Shown here: piece by piece, positions 21,564 through 32,799 of the stretch
How positions within the stretch are numbered: the first letter of the stretch is position 1
Layout of the letters: every line of letters starts with the position of its first letter
NCBI GenBank assembly: GCA_030762935.1
Contig: CM060899.1
Coordinates: 59,322,501-59,386,500, forward strand
Length of the DNA stretch: 64,000 bases
Direction: 5' to 3'
From: Hymenopus coronatus
Taxonomy: Eukaryota > Arthropoda > Insecta > Mantodea > Hymenopodidae
Notes under the pieces: model-generated
What the model was told of the DNA's origin: nothing
The model's database searches: none
The model's input: the letters and a program-made list of their open reading frames with translations, nothing else
Made by a program: the position numbers and the translations under genes

Positions 21564-22250
21564 TACGAGGCGTGATTGCAAAGTAAATGCCGCTTTTGAA
21601 AAAAAAAAAAAAAAAGTAATAAAATATTTGTTTTCGCAACATATTAATTTGTATACGAAAGATCATTCCTTAACCTATTTTCGACATAGTTTCCACAATT
21701 GTTCAGGCATTTGCATAGTGCAGAGTCAACTTTTGTTTGCCGTTTTCAAAGTAAACTGCCGCCAGTGAAGACGGCGACTGCTGAATATCGTGCTTTGCGT
21801 CGTCATCGCTGTCAAAGTACCTTACCCCGAACTCATGTTTCAGGTTTAAGAACAAGGGGTAGTCAGAAGGCGCGAGATCAGGGTTGTACGGAGTGATTGA
21901 ATTGGATCGTCTATCATTGAATTGTCTAACCCACTTTTTCAACATTCCATCTGCCATTACACTTTCATCGTAAATCTCTGCAAGTTGGTGGTGAATTTCA
22001 GCTGTTTTAACTTTCCATACGTTCTAAAACCGTATTACGAACGCATTTCACATTCGGCGGAATCAGGAATGCTCTTAAACATTTTATACGATCACTAACA
22101 ACTGTAAACAGAGCACCATGCGGCTGTAATGGCGTCAGTGGACAGACAGTGAACCAAATGTGAACGAATGCGCATGCGTGGAACTACGGCACTAACTTTG
22201 CGGTGGCGGTAGAACGAAATGGTACTCACTCTCCGGACACATCTCATATA
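21564..22250 (-). pseudogene. mariner-family transposase pseudogene, internally deleted
   Basis: Minus-strand pieces: TAEIHHQLAEIYDES (in shifted frame), MADGMLKKWVRQFNDRRSN (end of the HTH domain), then directly TPYNPDLAPSDYPLFLNLKH (YxPDLAPSD motif with the third catalytic aspartate), and after a frameshift KCLNNCGNYVENR, the typical mariner C-terminus. The catalytic core between is deleted. The + strand left end TACGAGGCGTGATTGCAAAG looks like a mariner terminal repeat at a TA target. The partner end was not located. Confidence 0.82.
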
Positions 22251-22945
22251 TTGCTAACGTTTGAGTATCTGTTCTGATAGAGATAAAACTTGCATAAATG
22301 CATACAATCTGTTTCGAAATTATATTGAACGAATATAACATTATTATACTTGAACTTTTCAAAGTTTAATGTTGCAGCTTCGAAACTCTTTTGTGTGTGC
22401 ACTTATGTAACATTGAAGGATACATCATTTTCAGATTAGGCAACGTACGAAGCACTGGTGTGTGCTGCCCAAATACCCACAGTTATGAATGTTCTTGGCA
22501 AGCATGTGCCATGTAAACAAAAACGGGATACTACCTATTTGCTATCTGCATACTTGTCCAAGATTTCAAGTAAAGGTGCAAAGGGTAATTACCTACTCAA
22601 AAGACTATTTTATTATTTTATTTACAGTTTGGAGCATATCATTATGGGAAACAACTTAATACACTAATGTCATATTATAAGGCCTTTCATCGTGATGGTT
22701 AACCTGTTTACAGCCAAGTGGAGATATGTCCAAAGTAGCTCTTGCGAGATACTGACGTGACTGTTGTTTCCCCGACTCCATTCAAGGAGGGGAAATGCTG
22801 GGGAGCCACAGATACCACCCGTAGTGAGTGTGCTGTTTGTAAGCGAACATAACAGAATGTCAGCTTCACAACATGGGACGTATTTTTAGGACTCCACAGA
22901 ATTCCAAATGAAATTACTAACTCTGCAAAACTGTACAGTTTTCGA
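22251..22945. other. Unassigned region
   Basis: A 69-codon frame at 22458-22667 is not recognisable. No repeat is identified. Confidence 0.4.
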
Positions 22946-23796
22946 TTTTTACTTTCTCTATACGTACTATGTACATAGTGTATAGAGAAGGTATTGCACT
23001 CCACCAAAAAATTCGATACCGAGATTTCACCGGAAATATATGTTTTAGGGTCCCCTATATCCAAAAAAAGGATTTTCAGAAAAAGGTCCGTGTGTGTGTC
23101 CGTGTGTCTGTGAACACGATAACTCAAAAACGAAAAGTCGGTAAAATACCAAACTTGATATTTAAGTTTAGTATGTTCCAGGGATGCGCCACGAAGATTT
23201 TGAGAAAAATCCCCCCACCCCGAATTACCCTTTACATGGAACTTTTTTCGAAAATTTTGATTTTCTCAAAAATGACTGTATCGATTTTGACTAAAATATT
23301 ATATATTAAAGATATTTACCTGGCAAATAAAATGTATATCTTGAATTTTCTGGGCATAGCCTCTGAAGACTATTTTTATTTTGGATAAATTTTACGGAAT
23401 TTTGCTTAACTGCTAAACCGTAAGAGATGGACAAAACTTACCACACAAAAAATGTAGAGCACGTTAAAACACACAATTTATGTCGTGTACATTTTTTTCG
23501 TGGAGTTGATCCTTTTTGAGTTATTCCTTGTTTTTGGTTTCAGCTTTAAAAAACTTTTCATACGGGAATTGTCAACTCCTGTCCTCACAATCAAAGGAAC
23601 TTCATTCACATAGCAACCAGCTTTTGACTATCACTTTAACCTATGGTACTCCCTTATTTCGCTTCTACTTACAAGGAAGCAAGTAATAAGACTATTTCTG
23701 TTAGTTTTTTTCTCGATTAGCATGAAGTAAGCTTTTTAACAATAATTTGTAGCAGAGATGTAGAGAAAGTCATGTGAATGGAACATATAAGATTTT
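22946..23796 (-). mobile_element. HINE-like element copy 8 (full length)
   Basis: Opens ATTTTTACTTTCTCTATACG with its near-perfect palindrome, has a short TGTGTGTGTCCGTGTGTCTG tract, and closes GTCATGTGAATGGAACATAT. Confidence 0.92.
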
Positions 23797-23989
23797 TTCA
23801 GTTCACCGTCACCATGGGTTCAGTTTTGTTGGATAAATCATTAGTAATTTTAATCATACTGCTGTAAGAATTTGTAAGTTACAAATCATGGCTCTATCCT
23901 AAATGATAGGAAACAGCTTATTCAATACTATTTTGAAAGCATAAGGAATTTTTCACAAGGTGTGAGAAAACTTAGAACATCTAATAATT

Positions 23990-24245
23990 CAAGAGCAGGT
24001 AAAGTTCCAACGCAGTGGCAGCCGCGCCCTCTATATTTCAACTCGGCCGAGTTTTGGTTGTATGGTTATCTTAAAGAACGAGTTTACCTGAAGCATCCAA
24101 CAACCCGACAGCAACTGAAAGATGCTCTCTCGTAAGAAACTGCTAATACTCCAAGACATCATCTGCAAAATGCTTCGTATAGAGATGAAGAAAGACTGGA
24201 GGACTTTGAAAAAGAGAATGTTTTATAAAACCCCATTGTTTACCC
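23990..24245 (+). pseudogene. mariner-type transposase C-terminal fragment
   Basis: Reads QWQPRPLYFNSAEFWLYGYL, then KERVYLKHPTTRQQLKDALS, which aligns with the WxPRSPDLNPxDFWLWGxLK region of DDE transposases common in insects. It then shifts frame through degraded TSSAKCF-like sequence. It lies ~150 bases upstream of the first RASGEF1 exon, so within that gene's intron if the preceding exon is further upstream. Confidence 0.75.
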
Positions 24246-24394
24246 AGTATGTGACTTCTTTTGTTTTGTTTTTTTATCCTATCTTGAATATTATTAAAGT
24301 TTGATGTAATATTTGAAAGGCTGTATATAACAATTTTAATGTTGCTGTATGGGCTTGTGTGTTAATGAAATGTCGCTAATGTCTGATGTTGCAG

Positions 24395-24625
24395 ATAGAC
24401 GTAACGGAGCTCTGTCCCAGTCCGGCTTTACTGGCACAACAGCTAACGCATGTGGAGTTGGAGCGCCTCTCGTACATCGGACCGGAAGAGTTCGTCCAGG
24501 CCTTCGCCAAGGAGAACCCCAACATAGAAACCTCATTCAAGGACATGAAGAAAACCCGGAACCTGGAGTCCTACGTGTCCTGGTTCAACAGGCTTAGTTA
24601 TTTCGTGGCCACGGAGGTCTGCAAA
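24395..24625 (+). CDS. Rasgef1: RASGEF1-family Ras guanine nucleotide exchange factor, internal exon (start of catalytic RasGEF domain)
   Basis: This exon encodes 77 codons in phase 0. It is bounded by a polypyrimidine-poor acceptor ending TGTTGCAG and a donor AAA|GTAAGT. The peptide contains QLTHVELERLSYIGPEEFVQ, then KKTRNLESYVSWFNRLSY and VATEVCK. That order and wording are diagnostic of the beginning of the CDC25-type RasGEF catalytic domain in the RASGEF1 subfamily (human RASGEF1A/B/C). From family knowledge, such proteins promote GDP/GTP exchange on Rap2-type small GTPases at membranes. The open frame can be read back 9 bases to an ATG, but this lies across the acceptor and is not the real start. 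The preceding exon, with the RasGEF N-terminal domain, was not found within the window. Junctions are predicted by eye; the family assignment is firm. Confidence 0.93.
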
Positions 24626-24726
24626 GTAAGTAATTCATAGTTGAAGGGCATGGATTCGTTATGGAAAATATGTGTATTACTCAGGACATTTAGGAATGCA
24701 TTTGGTGGTGGAGCGTTGCTATCTGT

Positions 24727-25805
24727 TTTTTTTTATTTCCATTTATAGATAAAATTACAACATTTTTAGTATAAAAAACAAGGATATAAACTTGAACAGT
24801 AAATTGACTCAGACAACCATGGCAATTTCACTGAGTTACACTGGTGCTAACTGGTCACGTTCCCTCCATCTTTCCTTGGTTTGGATGCTCCATCCTAGTG
24901 GTAGAAACAACGGCCCTGGGAGTCTGGTGATGATATTACCGTTTGAGCTAGGTGGTCTGGATTCTCCTTTTCCGTACAGAATAGAAGCATAAAACATTAA
25001 TCGCAAGCTACCTGTAAGGAAGTCTTTGAATCTCGCTCCTTGTCACATATCGAGACATGCAATCTGTGCAGCGCAACGTTTCGGAGACGTTAAGTGTAGT
25101 CGCTCTTTTCTCAACAGCCTTTTGAAAGTGACGACGTTCTTAATGGTCTCTGTGAACACAAAATACTGGTACCCCATGGCAAACCATATTTGTAGAAATT
25201 CATATTTTGCGCCACTAGATTGCAACTGGAGAAAGAGGCCATATAGTTCTGTACGCATCTGAGTTGGGAACAGTTTTGCAAATTCTGTTGTTGTCCAGTT
25301 CCATAGCTGTTGGACTTCCACACATTGTGTGAGTCGATGCCTCGGTGTGTCTAGCCTTCCACACATCTGGCATAAGGGAATCTGAACCAGATTATGCCGG
25401 TACTTCTTTTCTTCTGTTGGGATAGTTTCATGTATCAGGACGTATGCTTGCACCTTCCATTCTGTTGGTATGCACGGGGTCCTGAACGCCTTCCAAATTG
25501 TACTCCAATTGTTATTCGGATACTTTACTTGAATTCCAGATAATTTCACCTTTTTTGTGAGTAAATATTTATACAGTATCCTCGTCCGTATTCCCGCTAC
25601 CACATCTCTCAGGGAAGCAGGAAACTCTCTCAGCAATTCCCACAGGGGCCGAAAACTTACTGGAACAGCTTCAAGCCTCTGCGGTGACCGTTGCAAATCA
25701 GCCCAATACGCAATATCCTGTTCATCTCCAATCCCAGCCAGAGAATTCTGTTTGTATAGCGATCGGTCAATAGGAGGCAAGGGAGGCAAATATGTGCTAC
25801 ACTAA
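24727..25805 (-). mobile_element. L1-like non-LTR retrotransposon, 5'-truncated 3' fragment
   Basis: Minus-strand ORF 25043-25789 (248 codons) followed by ~300 bases of 3' UTR and an oligo-A tail, seen as T-run 24726-24734 on the + strand. 5' truncation plus a 3' A-tail is typical of LINE insertions. Target-site duplications were not identified with confidence. Confidence 0.75.
25043..25789 (-). pseudogene. C-terminal part of L1-like ORF2 with reverse-transcriptase zinc-binding domain
   Basis: The frame includes TEWKVQAYVLIHETIPTEEK, then LCQMCGRLDTPRHRLTQCVE and QQLWNWTTTEFAKLFPTQ. The cysteine-histidine pattern CX2CX7HX4C and the preceding IPTxE segment match the zf-RVT domain that lies after the reverse transcriptase in L1/Tx1-like elements of insects. 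The open frame is 248 codons, long for a dead element, which suggests a fairly young insertion. There is no RT domain upstream, so it cannot be autonomous. The displayed start is just the first permitted codon after a stop, not a real initiation site. Confidence 0.85.
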
Positions 25806-26019
25806 AAGAACAGAATAGAATTTTACTACTTAACTCCACAGTGGAAATAATTCTTTAGCGATTTGTGTACTGTTCTTTCACGTATTCGTACCGTTGTAGT
25901 TGCTCTTGCCACTTCCCTTTGCACCGTTCTTTAGTGCGGAACTTAAGACAGGTTTGTGAATTATCTTCCTGATTTGCGTTATAACTCATAGCTGCTTTTT
26001 TGGAGTTTCCATGGTCAAT

Positions 26020-26285
26020 GGTTATTTATTATGCAAGTGGATAAACACAGAGTTTATCCATGAGTAGAACAATTTAAAACGCGACCCAAAGTGGAGTGGA
26101 TGATAAAGGTTTGTCCACTTGTATAATACATTATTTTATCCTACAGATACAATAAATGAATACGTATATTACGACCGTTCAATTAATTATTTTACAGCAG
26201 ATAGTAAAAAATTAAATAAGGAATAAGGTATTGAATTGCGGCGTTGTTAAAGTTATAAAATATGGTAGGCTATGTATGAATACTA
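26020..26285 (+). mobile_element. Crypton-like element type 1, 5' palindromic region (copy a)
   Basis: Contains the inverted pair TTATTATGCAAGTGGATAAA / GTTTGTCCACTTGTATAATA around AAAACGCGACCCAAAG. It is homologous in inverted orientation to 60300-60540. It is followed by AAGGAATAAGGTATTGAATT and AAAATATGGTAGGCTATGTA, which reappear upstream of the ORF at 60244. The element is split by HINE-like copy 9 and resumes at 27179. Confidence 0.75.
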
Positions 26286-26818
26286 ATTTTACTTTCTCTA
26301 CACGTACTATATACATAGTGTATAGAGAAGGTATTGTATTATACAAAAAATTCGATACCGAGATTTCACCGGAAATATATGTTTTGAGACCCCCTGAATA
26401 AAAAAAACATTTTTAGAAAGATGTCCCTGTGTGCGTATGTGGTCTGTGGGCAGCATAGCTCAATAGCGAAAAGACCGTTAAATACCAAAAATGGTATTTA
26501 AGTTTGGTATCGTCCAAGGATGCGACACGAACATTTTTAAAGAGACCCCCTCACTCCCAACTACCCTTTACATGGAAAAAATTTCGAACATTTTCTTTTT
26601 CTTAAAAATGGCTCTTAACGATTTTTATTAAAATATCTATATTAATAATATTTACCTGACAAATAAAATGTATATCTTGAATTTTCTGGGGATAGCTTCT
26701 GAAGACTACCTTATTCTGTATGAATTTTACGGAATTTTGCATAACTGCTAAACCGTAAGAGACGGATAAAAACTTTCCACACAAAAAATATAGAACACAT
26801 TAAATCTAATAATTTATG

Positions 26819-26858
<40 letters not shown>

Positions 26859-27178
26859 GGGGTTGATCGTTTTTAAGATATTCCTTGTTTTTAGTTTCAG
26901 CTTTAAAAAACTTATACTTTTCTCATACAGATATTTGTCAACTCGTGTCCATACAAACAAAGGAACTTCAGTGACATAGCAACTAGCTTTTGACTATCAC
27001 TTTAACCTATGGTACTCCCTCATTTCGCTTCTACTTACAAGGAAGCAAGCAATAAGACTATTTCTGCTAATTTTTTCTCGATTAGCATGAAGTAGATAGA
27101 AGCATAAGGTTTTTAACAATAATTTGTTGTAGAGATGTAGAGAAAGTCATGTAAATGGAACACATCAGATTTTTTTTT
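26286..27178 (-). mobile_element. HINE-like element copy 9, inserted in Crypton-like element
   Basis: Full element in reverse orientation, with TTTTACTTTCTCTACACGTA at its start and CACATCAGATTTTTTTTT at its end. An (AT)n run sits at 26818-26856. Comparison with the uninterrupted relative at 60245-60350 shows insertion in an A/T homopolymer between CTAATTTT and TTTTATTGCTGC. Confidence 0.93.
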
Positions 27179-27215
27179 ATTTATTGCTGCAATTTTCTAA
27201 TTGATTAAGTTTACA

Positions 27216-27287
27216 ATGGACGTTGAGAACGTTAATATATCGGTTCCAAATGATATATTAAGCGGCACTCAAACCTATGTACATTAG
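27216..27287 (+). pseudogene. Truncated start of Crypton-like recombinase ORF (copy a)
   Basis: MDVENVNISVPNDILSGTQ followed by TYVH and a stop: 23 codons, whose first 15 match the ORF at 60244-60020 at all but one position. The upstream AATTAAGTTTACA context is also shared. Frame loss after codon 15 shows it is a remnant. Confidence 0.75.
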
Positions 27288-27900
27288 GATAAGTAAACTA
27301 ATTTAAATAATTGTATGTGTAACCTAAGTACAATACAAATGAACCAAGAAATAAATTAATAATTAAACATAAAAGTGGGGAAAACCTATATTTTTTTCAC
27401 TGTTTTATTTTAGGGTTATAAATTGTCCTTGCTGGTAATGAATTTAAATGAATATGGGAAGCACTGTATATCTGTAACACTGTAAACAGGCTGATTATAA
27501 ACTAGATGACGAGTCAAGCAGTATCACATTTCAAACTTTTTAAAACCAGTTGTAAAATGCACCAATGCTTGCACTGTAATTGTGGAATTTCAAATTTCAC
27601 CAGCGTCTGAAAACGTTCAGAACTTTTCCTATTTGTAGTGCAGGAATATTGATGGACTGACCTCAAGTGGCAACGCGTAGTGCTTCCAAAGTGCTCAATA
27701 AAGTACTTCCAAAGTTATAGTTTTTGTTGCTAATATGCTTCTGTCCCTGTTTTTAGCATGACGTTTAATAACAATAATCTTATATAATATTAACGTAACG
27801 GTGGGGTTTCCTTACATAAAACTACTCCACTACAATGTTGCCATAAGGTGATGCATCAGTGAAATTGGATCAAAAATTGTGCAAAATTAAAAAAAAAAAA
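27288..27900. other. Unassigned AT-rich intron sequence
   Basis: Nothing recognised. Ends in an A-run used as insertion site by the next HINE-like copy. Confidence 0.5.
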
Positions 27901-28719
27901 TCTGATGTGCTTCATTCACATGACTTTCTCTACATCTCTGCAACAGGTTATTGTTAAAAAGCTTATGTTTCCATTTACTTAATGTTAATTGAGAAAAATT
28001 AGCAGAAACAGTCTTATTACTTGCTTCCTTGTACGTATAAGCGAAATAAGGGTGTACCATAGGTTAAAGTAATAGTCAAAAGCTGGTTGCTATGCGACTC
28101 AAGTTCCTTTGTATGGACAGGACTTGACAGATTCCAATATGACAAAAGTATAAGTTTTTCAAAGCTGAAACCAACAACAAGGTATATCTCAAAACCGATC
28201 AACTCCATGAAAAAAAAAACTTATATGACATAAATTGTGTGTTTTATTATGATCTACATTTTTTGTGTTGTAAGTTTTTGTCTTATCTCTTACGGTTTGC
28301 CAGTTATGCAAAATTCAATAAAAATCAACCAGAATAAAGAGGTCTTTAGAGGCTATTCCCAGAAAATTCAAGACATACATTTTATTTGGCATGTAAATAT
28401 CTTCAATGTAAGAGATTTTAATCAAAATCGTTTGAGCCATTTTTGAGAAAATCAAAATTTTCGAACTTTTTTCCATATAAAGGGTAGTTTGCGGTGGGGC
28501 GAGTTTCTTGAAAATCTTCGTGTCGCATCCTTGGAAGATACCAAACCTAAATACCAAGTTTGGCATTTAACGGTCTTTTCGTTTTTGAGCTATGCTGTCC
28601 ACAGACACACAGACAACACACAGATGCACACACACGGACCTTTTTCCAAAAATGCTTTTGGGTGGAATGCAATACCTTCCCTATATACCATGTACATAGT
28701 TCGTGCAGAGAAAGTAAAA
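27901..28719 (+). mobile_element. HINE-like element copy 10
   Basis: TCTGATGTGCTTCATTCACA after an A-run, all blocks, a CACACAGACAACACACAGAT tract and the end palindrome ACCATGTACATAGTTCG with AAAGTAAAA. The segment between the tract and the palindrome is shortened. Confidence 0.92.
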
Positions 28720-29608
28720 GTGCTATATTTCCTAATAAAATTATATGAATTATAACTTTTAAGACAATATTTTTCCCCCTTGTCAAGCTATAGACAGGTA
28801 GGTAGATGCTGCTTATTGATAGGCACCCCCAGCTTTAATAAATCTTATTTTATCGTAAACTTTTTTTCAACACTTTGCATGCTCAAAACGTTCCGTATGA
28901 TGAAAATTTTCACTGTTTTATTTTAAAGATGCTTTACTGCCACTCAAAATTTCATGAAAGAGAATGGTCATATTCATTTTTCGAAATAATGCTTAAAATG
29001 TTATATATAAACTATTAAACTTTGAAAAATCAACAGTACGAAAAGTAATAATTTTATTCACTAATTAGGGCTAATATAAAACTTAATACAGGGTATATCT
29101 ATTTGTAAACTTATTTACTGTAAAAGTGACTTTTTACGTGGATTTTTTTTAAAATGCATCATGAGGCCCATTTTTATTAAAACAGTGAATTTAGAGAATA
29201 AAATATTATGTAAATAACCATTCAAGGAAGAATTTTGATAATTGGCAGAAATATCATACACAATAACCGGTATATATTTCAATAAGACATCTTTCATTCT
29301 CACAAATTCATAACTTTCAGCGCGGTATTACTATCACACGGCGCCTCCACCAAATGTCACGTGCACTGAAACACTGGTTTTACTATGCACCGCGTTTGGG
29401 ATTAACATTACTGAACAGAGCATTGAAGCAAGCAAAGCGTATTACATTAATACATTAATAATATTTAAATACGTTTGTAACAATGTGTAATAATAATGCA
29501 ATACAAATACGTATTATACTTGAATGTGTATTATAACTAAATAAATAGCTAATGATCAACAAGAACTATGTGAGGCCTTAACTAATAATGAATACATTTT
29601 ATTTGCAG

Positions 29609-29752
29609 CATGTGAAGAAAAAGCAACGAGTAAAGGTGATGGAATATTGGATAGAAACAGCCAGAGAATGTTTCAACATCGGTAATTTCAATTCCTTAAT
29701 GGCTATAATCGCTGGCCTCAACATGTCGCCTGTGTCTAGGTTGAAGAAAACG
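29609..29752 (+). CDS. Rasgef1: RASGEF1-family Ras guanine nucleotide exchange factor, next internal exon
   Basis: This exon has 48 codons in phase 0, with acceptor TTTATTTGCAG and donor ACG|GTAAGT. It encodes HVKKKQRVKVMEYWIETA, then RECFNIGNFNSLMAIIAGLN and MSPVSRLKKT. The ECFNIGNFNSLMAII block is the most conserved helical core of RasGEF catalytic domains, and SPVSRLKKT is typical of the RASGEF1 subfamily. Joining it to the exon ending at 24625 gives an uninterrupted reading frame (EVCK|HVKKK) that matches the family continuously. The two exons are therefore adjacent, with an intron of about 4983 bases. The following exon, expected to begin with a WAKVKTAKF-like stretch, was not seen downstream, so the next intron is long or the gene continues outside the window. 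Confidence 0.93.
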
Positions 29753-30420
29753 GTAAGTAGATTTATTTGTTACTCTTTGTAGTCCAAATATGTTTTTCTC
29801 ATTCAATGGCTTAGTCCTTGTTTTAACTGTTATTTTATATTGCATAAATTTCTTTCGTTTTGGTCAGTTATTAGGACAGAAATCTGTTTCTAAACGGGTT
29901 CGAAACGAGAACTCTTAATAGGTAATCAATAATTATTAAAATTCATTCTCAATGAAGACTTCACAGTCTAATTACAGAAAACTCATTGTATACGTTTTAT
30001 TTGTTGTGAAAATTCATTCAGTATATTTTAATCAAGCGTAAAGGGTAGACAACGGAATGGGGCCATTTCGCGCACTGCTATCTAAGCTGATCTGTTGTAG
30101 CTCACCCCCCCCCCTCCGTCCAAGGAGGACCGAATGAGGTGAAGGAACTATAGGAGACCTCAGACCGTAGACAGAGAGGTTACTACAGACGCGTAGAACT
30201 TCCTAAGGTTTTCAAGGTCGCTGTCATTAGTTCTCCACTCGACGGTTTTAACTTGGAATAGCCTCGTTGAGTTCTCCGACTCTTTCAACGCACGAAGGAA
30301 TATTTGTACATGCCAAATAAGGGCAGTTGAGCCACCTGGTACAAATATTTAATCATGTGTGTCGATATTAATATTAAATTAATAGTTATTACCATTATTA
30401 TTCTGTGGTGCTTATTTTTT
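29753..30420. other. Unassigned intronic/intergenic DNA
   Basis: C-run at ~30105-30115 and a small inverted pair AATATTTGTAC/GTACAAATATT at ~30300-30352. No gene found. Confidence 0.4.
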
Positions 30421-31257
30421 ACTTTCTCTACACGTACTATGTACATAGTGCATAGACAAGGTATTGTACTGCACCAAAAAATTCAATATCGAGATTTCAC
30501 CGGAAATATACGTTTTAGGGTATCCTGTATCCTATAAAAGCATTTTCAGAAAATGTCCGTGTGTGTGTGTCTTTGGGCAGCATAGCTCAAAAACAAAAAG
30601 TCCGTTAAATACAAAACTTAATACTTAAGTTCAATATCTTCCAAGGATGCGACACGAAGATTATCAGGAAAATCCCCCCCACTTCCATCTATCCTTTATA
30701 TAGAAAACATTTCGAAAATTTGGGTTTCTCAAGAATGGTTCTAACGATTTTGATTAAAATCTCTTGTGTTTAAGATATTTACATGACAAATTTAAATGTA
30801 TATCTTGAAAAGCCCCTGAAGACCTCTTTATTATGGACGAATTTTCCAGAATTTTGCATAACTGGGTAAACTGTAAGAGACAAAAACTTGCTACTCTCTG
30901 TAAAACACACAATTTATTTCATATACTTTTTTTTTTTTTTTCGCGGAGTTGACCGTTTTCGAGATATTGCTTGTTATTGGTTTCAGTTTTAATATACTTA
31001 AAACTTTTTTTATACGGGAACTTCCCGGCTATGTAAAGAAGCGGATTTCAATCCCATAGCAACCACATTTTAAAACATTTGGCTGTCGGTTTAGCCTAGT
31101 GTGTTCCCTTATTTCCCTTTTACTTACTAGGAAGCAAGTAATAAGACCATTTCTGCTGGTGTTTGTCTCGATTAGCATGAAGTGGATGTAAGAATAGCTT
31201 TGTAACCCTAATTTGTTGAGATGTAGAGCATATCATGTGAATGGAACACATCAGATT
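30421..31257 (-). mobile_element. HINE-like element copy 11 (tandem with copy 12)
   Basis: Complete, reverse orientation. Ends GAACACATCAGATTTTT and the next copy starts at once, sharing the T-run, so the two are head-to-tail. Confidence 0.92.
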
Positions 31258-31258
31258 T

Positions 31259-32115
31259 TTACTTTCTCTACGCGTATATGTACATAGTGTATAGAGAAGG
31301 TATTGTATTGCACCCAAAAATTCGATACCGAGATTTCACCGAAAATGCATGTTTTGAGACCCCTGAATCCATAAAAGTATTTTTTTAAAATGTGCGTACA
31401 TGCGTGTGTGTGTGTGTGTGTGTGTGTGGTGTGCCTGTGAGCGACTTAGCTCAAAAACGAAAAGTCTGTTAAATACCAAACTTAATACTTAAATTCAATA
31501 TCTTCGAAGGATGTGAAACGAAGATTTCCAGGAAAATCCCTCCCAGGAAACTCCCATCTACCCTTTAGATGGAAAAAAATTCGAAAATTTTGGTTTTCTC
31601 AAAAATGGCTCTAACAATTTTGATTAAAATCTCTTATATTTAAGATATTTAAAAGACAAAATGTATATCTTAAATTTTTGTGGGAGTAGCCCGTGAAGAT
31701 CTCTTTATTATGGATGAATTTTCCTGAAGTTTGCATAACTGGTAAACCGTAATAGACAAAAGCTCACTACACAAAAAATGAAGGTGTCTATAAAACACAC
31801 AATTTTTTAGTGGATTTGACCGTTTTCGAGATATTACTTGTTATTGGTTTCAGTTTTAATATACTTAAAATTTTTATCATACGGGAACTTGTCAACTCCC
31901 GGCCATGCAAAGAACCGGATTTCAATATCATAGCAACCACATTTAAAACGTTTGACTGTCAGTTTAGCTTAGTGGATTAACTTATTTCCCTCTGCTTACT
32001 AGGAAGCAAGTAGTAAGACCATTTCTGCTAGTGTTTGTCTCGATTAGCATGAAGTAGAGAGAAGAATAGCTTTTTAATAATAATTTGTTGAGATGTAGAG
32101 AAATTCGTGTATCTA
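31259..32115 (-). mobile_element. HINE-like element copy 12 (tandem with copy 11)
   Basis: Starts TTTACTTTCTCTACGCGTAT, carries a longer TG run of ~24 bases at 31405-31428, and loses its last ~30 bases before TATTGTATCTCATGTTGCAA. Copies 11 and 12 share variants such as CAACCACATTT and GTGTTTGTCTCGATTAGCAT, pointing to a common subfamily or a duplication. Confidence 0.9.
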
Positions 32116-32136
32116 TTGTATCTCATGTTGCAACTA

Positions 32137-32794
32137 CAGGGTGATTTATATAGAGCTGACAATTTGTTTCATTAAGTGTTTCAAAACGTGTTATGCAGCT
32201 TAATATACCTAAATTTTAGAGGAATTTTGGGAGATTATTTACTTCTATAGCAAATGTTAAAAATGTCCTCCATCCTGCATAAGGCACAACTCAACACGTC
32301 GTTCCATGTTACTGGCCACTCGTTGGAGGACTCTGTTGTCAATAGCTTGAATCTCCTTTGTGCTTCAGTCCAATGCCTCGGGGACGTGTGGCGTAAACCC
32401 TGTCTTTTAAGTAACCCCCATAGAAAGAAGTCCGGCGATGTCAAATCCAGAGATCTGGGTGGCCACAGGTTCCTGGAAATTATACGGTCGTCAAAGAAAC
32501 TTGCAATTAGGTTCATGGTCATTTGATGTATGGCATATAGCGCCATCTTGCTGAAAATATCCTTGACTCAGCTCTACATCGTACTGTATTTTCACGTTGA
32601 CTACAAGAACAAAATGCCGAAACAGCCGCCAACAATGCAATTAGGAATAAACATAAACATCTGCGCATCTAGTGACAAGGAATCGAAACTCCAGAATATT
32701 CTGCTTAATTTGGTGCTAAGATGGGTCATTAAATGAATTTCTAACGGAATAATTAAAGAAAGAAATGTGTCTTCTACATAAATCACTCTGTATA
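32137..32794 (-). mobile_element. Internally deleted DDE transposon with TIRs and transposase C-terminal remnant
   Basis: Left end TACAGGGTGATTTATATAGA and the reverse complement of the right end TACAGAGTGATTTATGTAGA are inverted, with TA at each border. Minus-strand coding remnants include YFQQDGA (second catalytic aspartate), FFDDRIISRNLWPPRS and LTSPDFFLWGLLKRQG, the DDE transposase core typical of mariner-like elements in insects. The segment before FQQDGA is non-coding, so most of the transposase is missing. Confidence 0.8.
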
Positions 32795-32799
32795 TCAAT

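Larger units (their letters stand above)
24626..29608 (+). other. RASGEF1 intron filled with mobile-element debris
   Basis: GT...AG intron between two phase-0 exons. It contains an L1-like LINE 3' fragment (minus strand), a Crypton-like fragment split by a HINE-like element, and a second HINE-like element in the opposite orientation. No further coding exon is recognisable inside. 28720-29608 is AT-rich with no feature I can name. Confidence 0.85.

Noticed and set aside
25557..25839. ORFs on the opposite strand and other frame of the L1-like fragment
   Set aside because: Shadows of the 248-codon zf-RVT-containing frame.
26286..27178. Idea that the HINE-like family is a conventional TIR (DDE) MITE
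   Set aside because: The inverted ACTTTCTCTACA repeats are subterminal on one side, the very ends differ (TCTGATG versus GTAAAAA), and no fixed target duplication other than the A-run is visible. A DDE MITE remains a less likely alternative.
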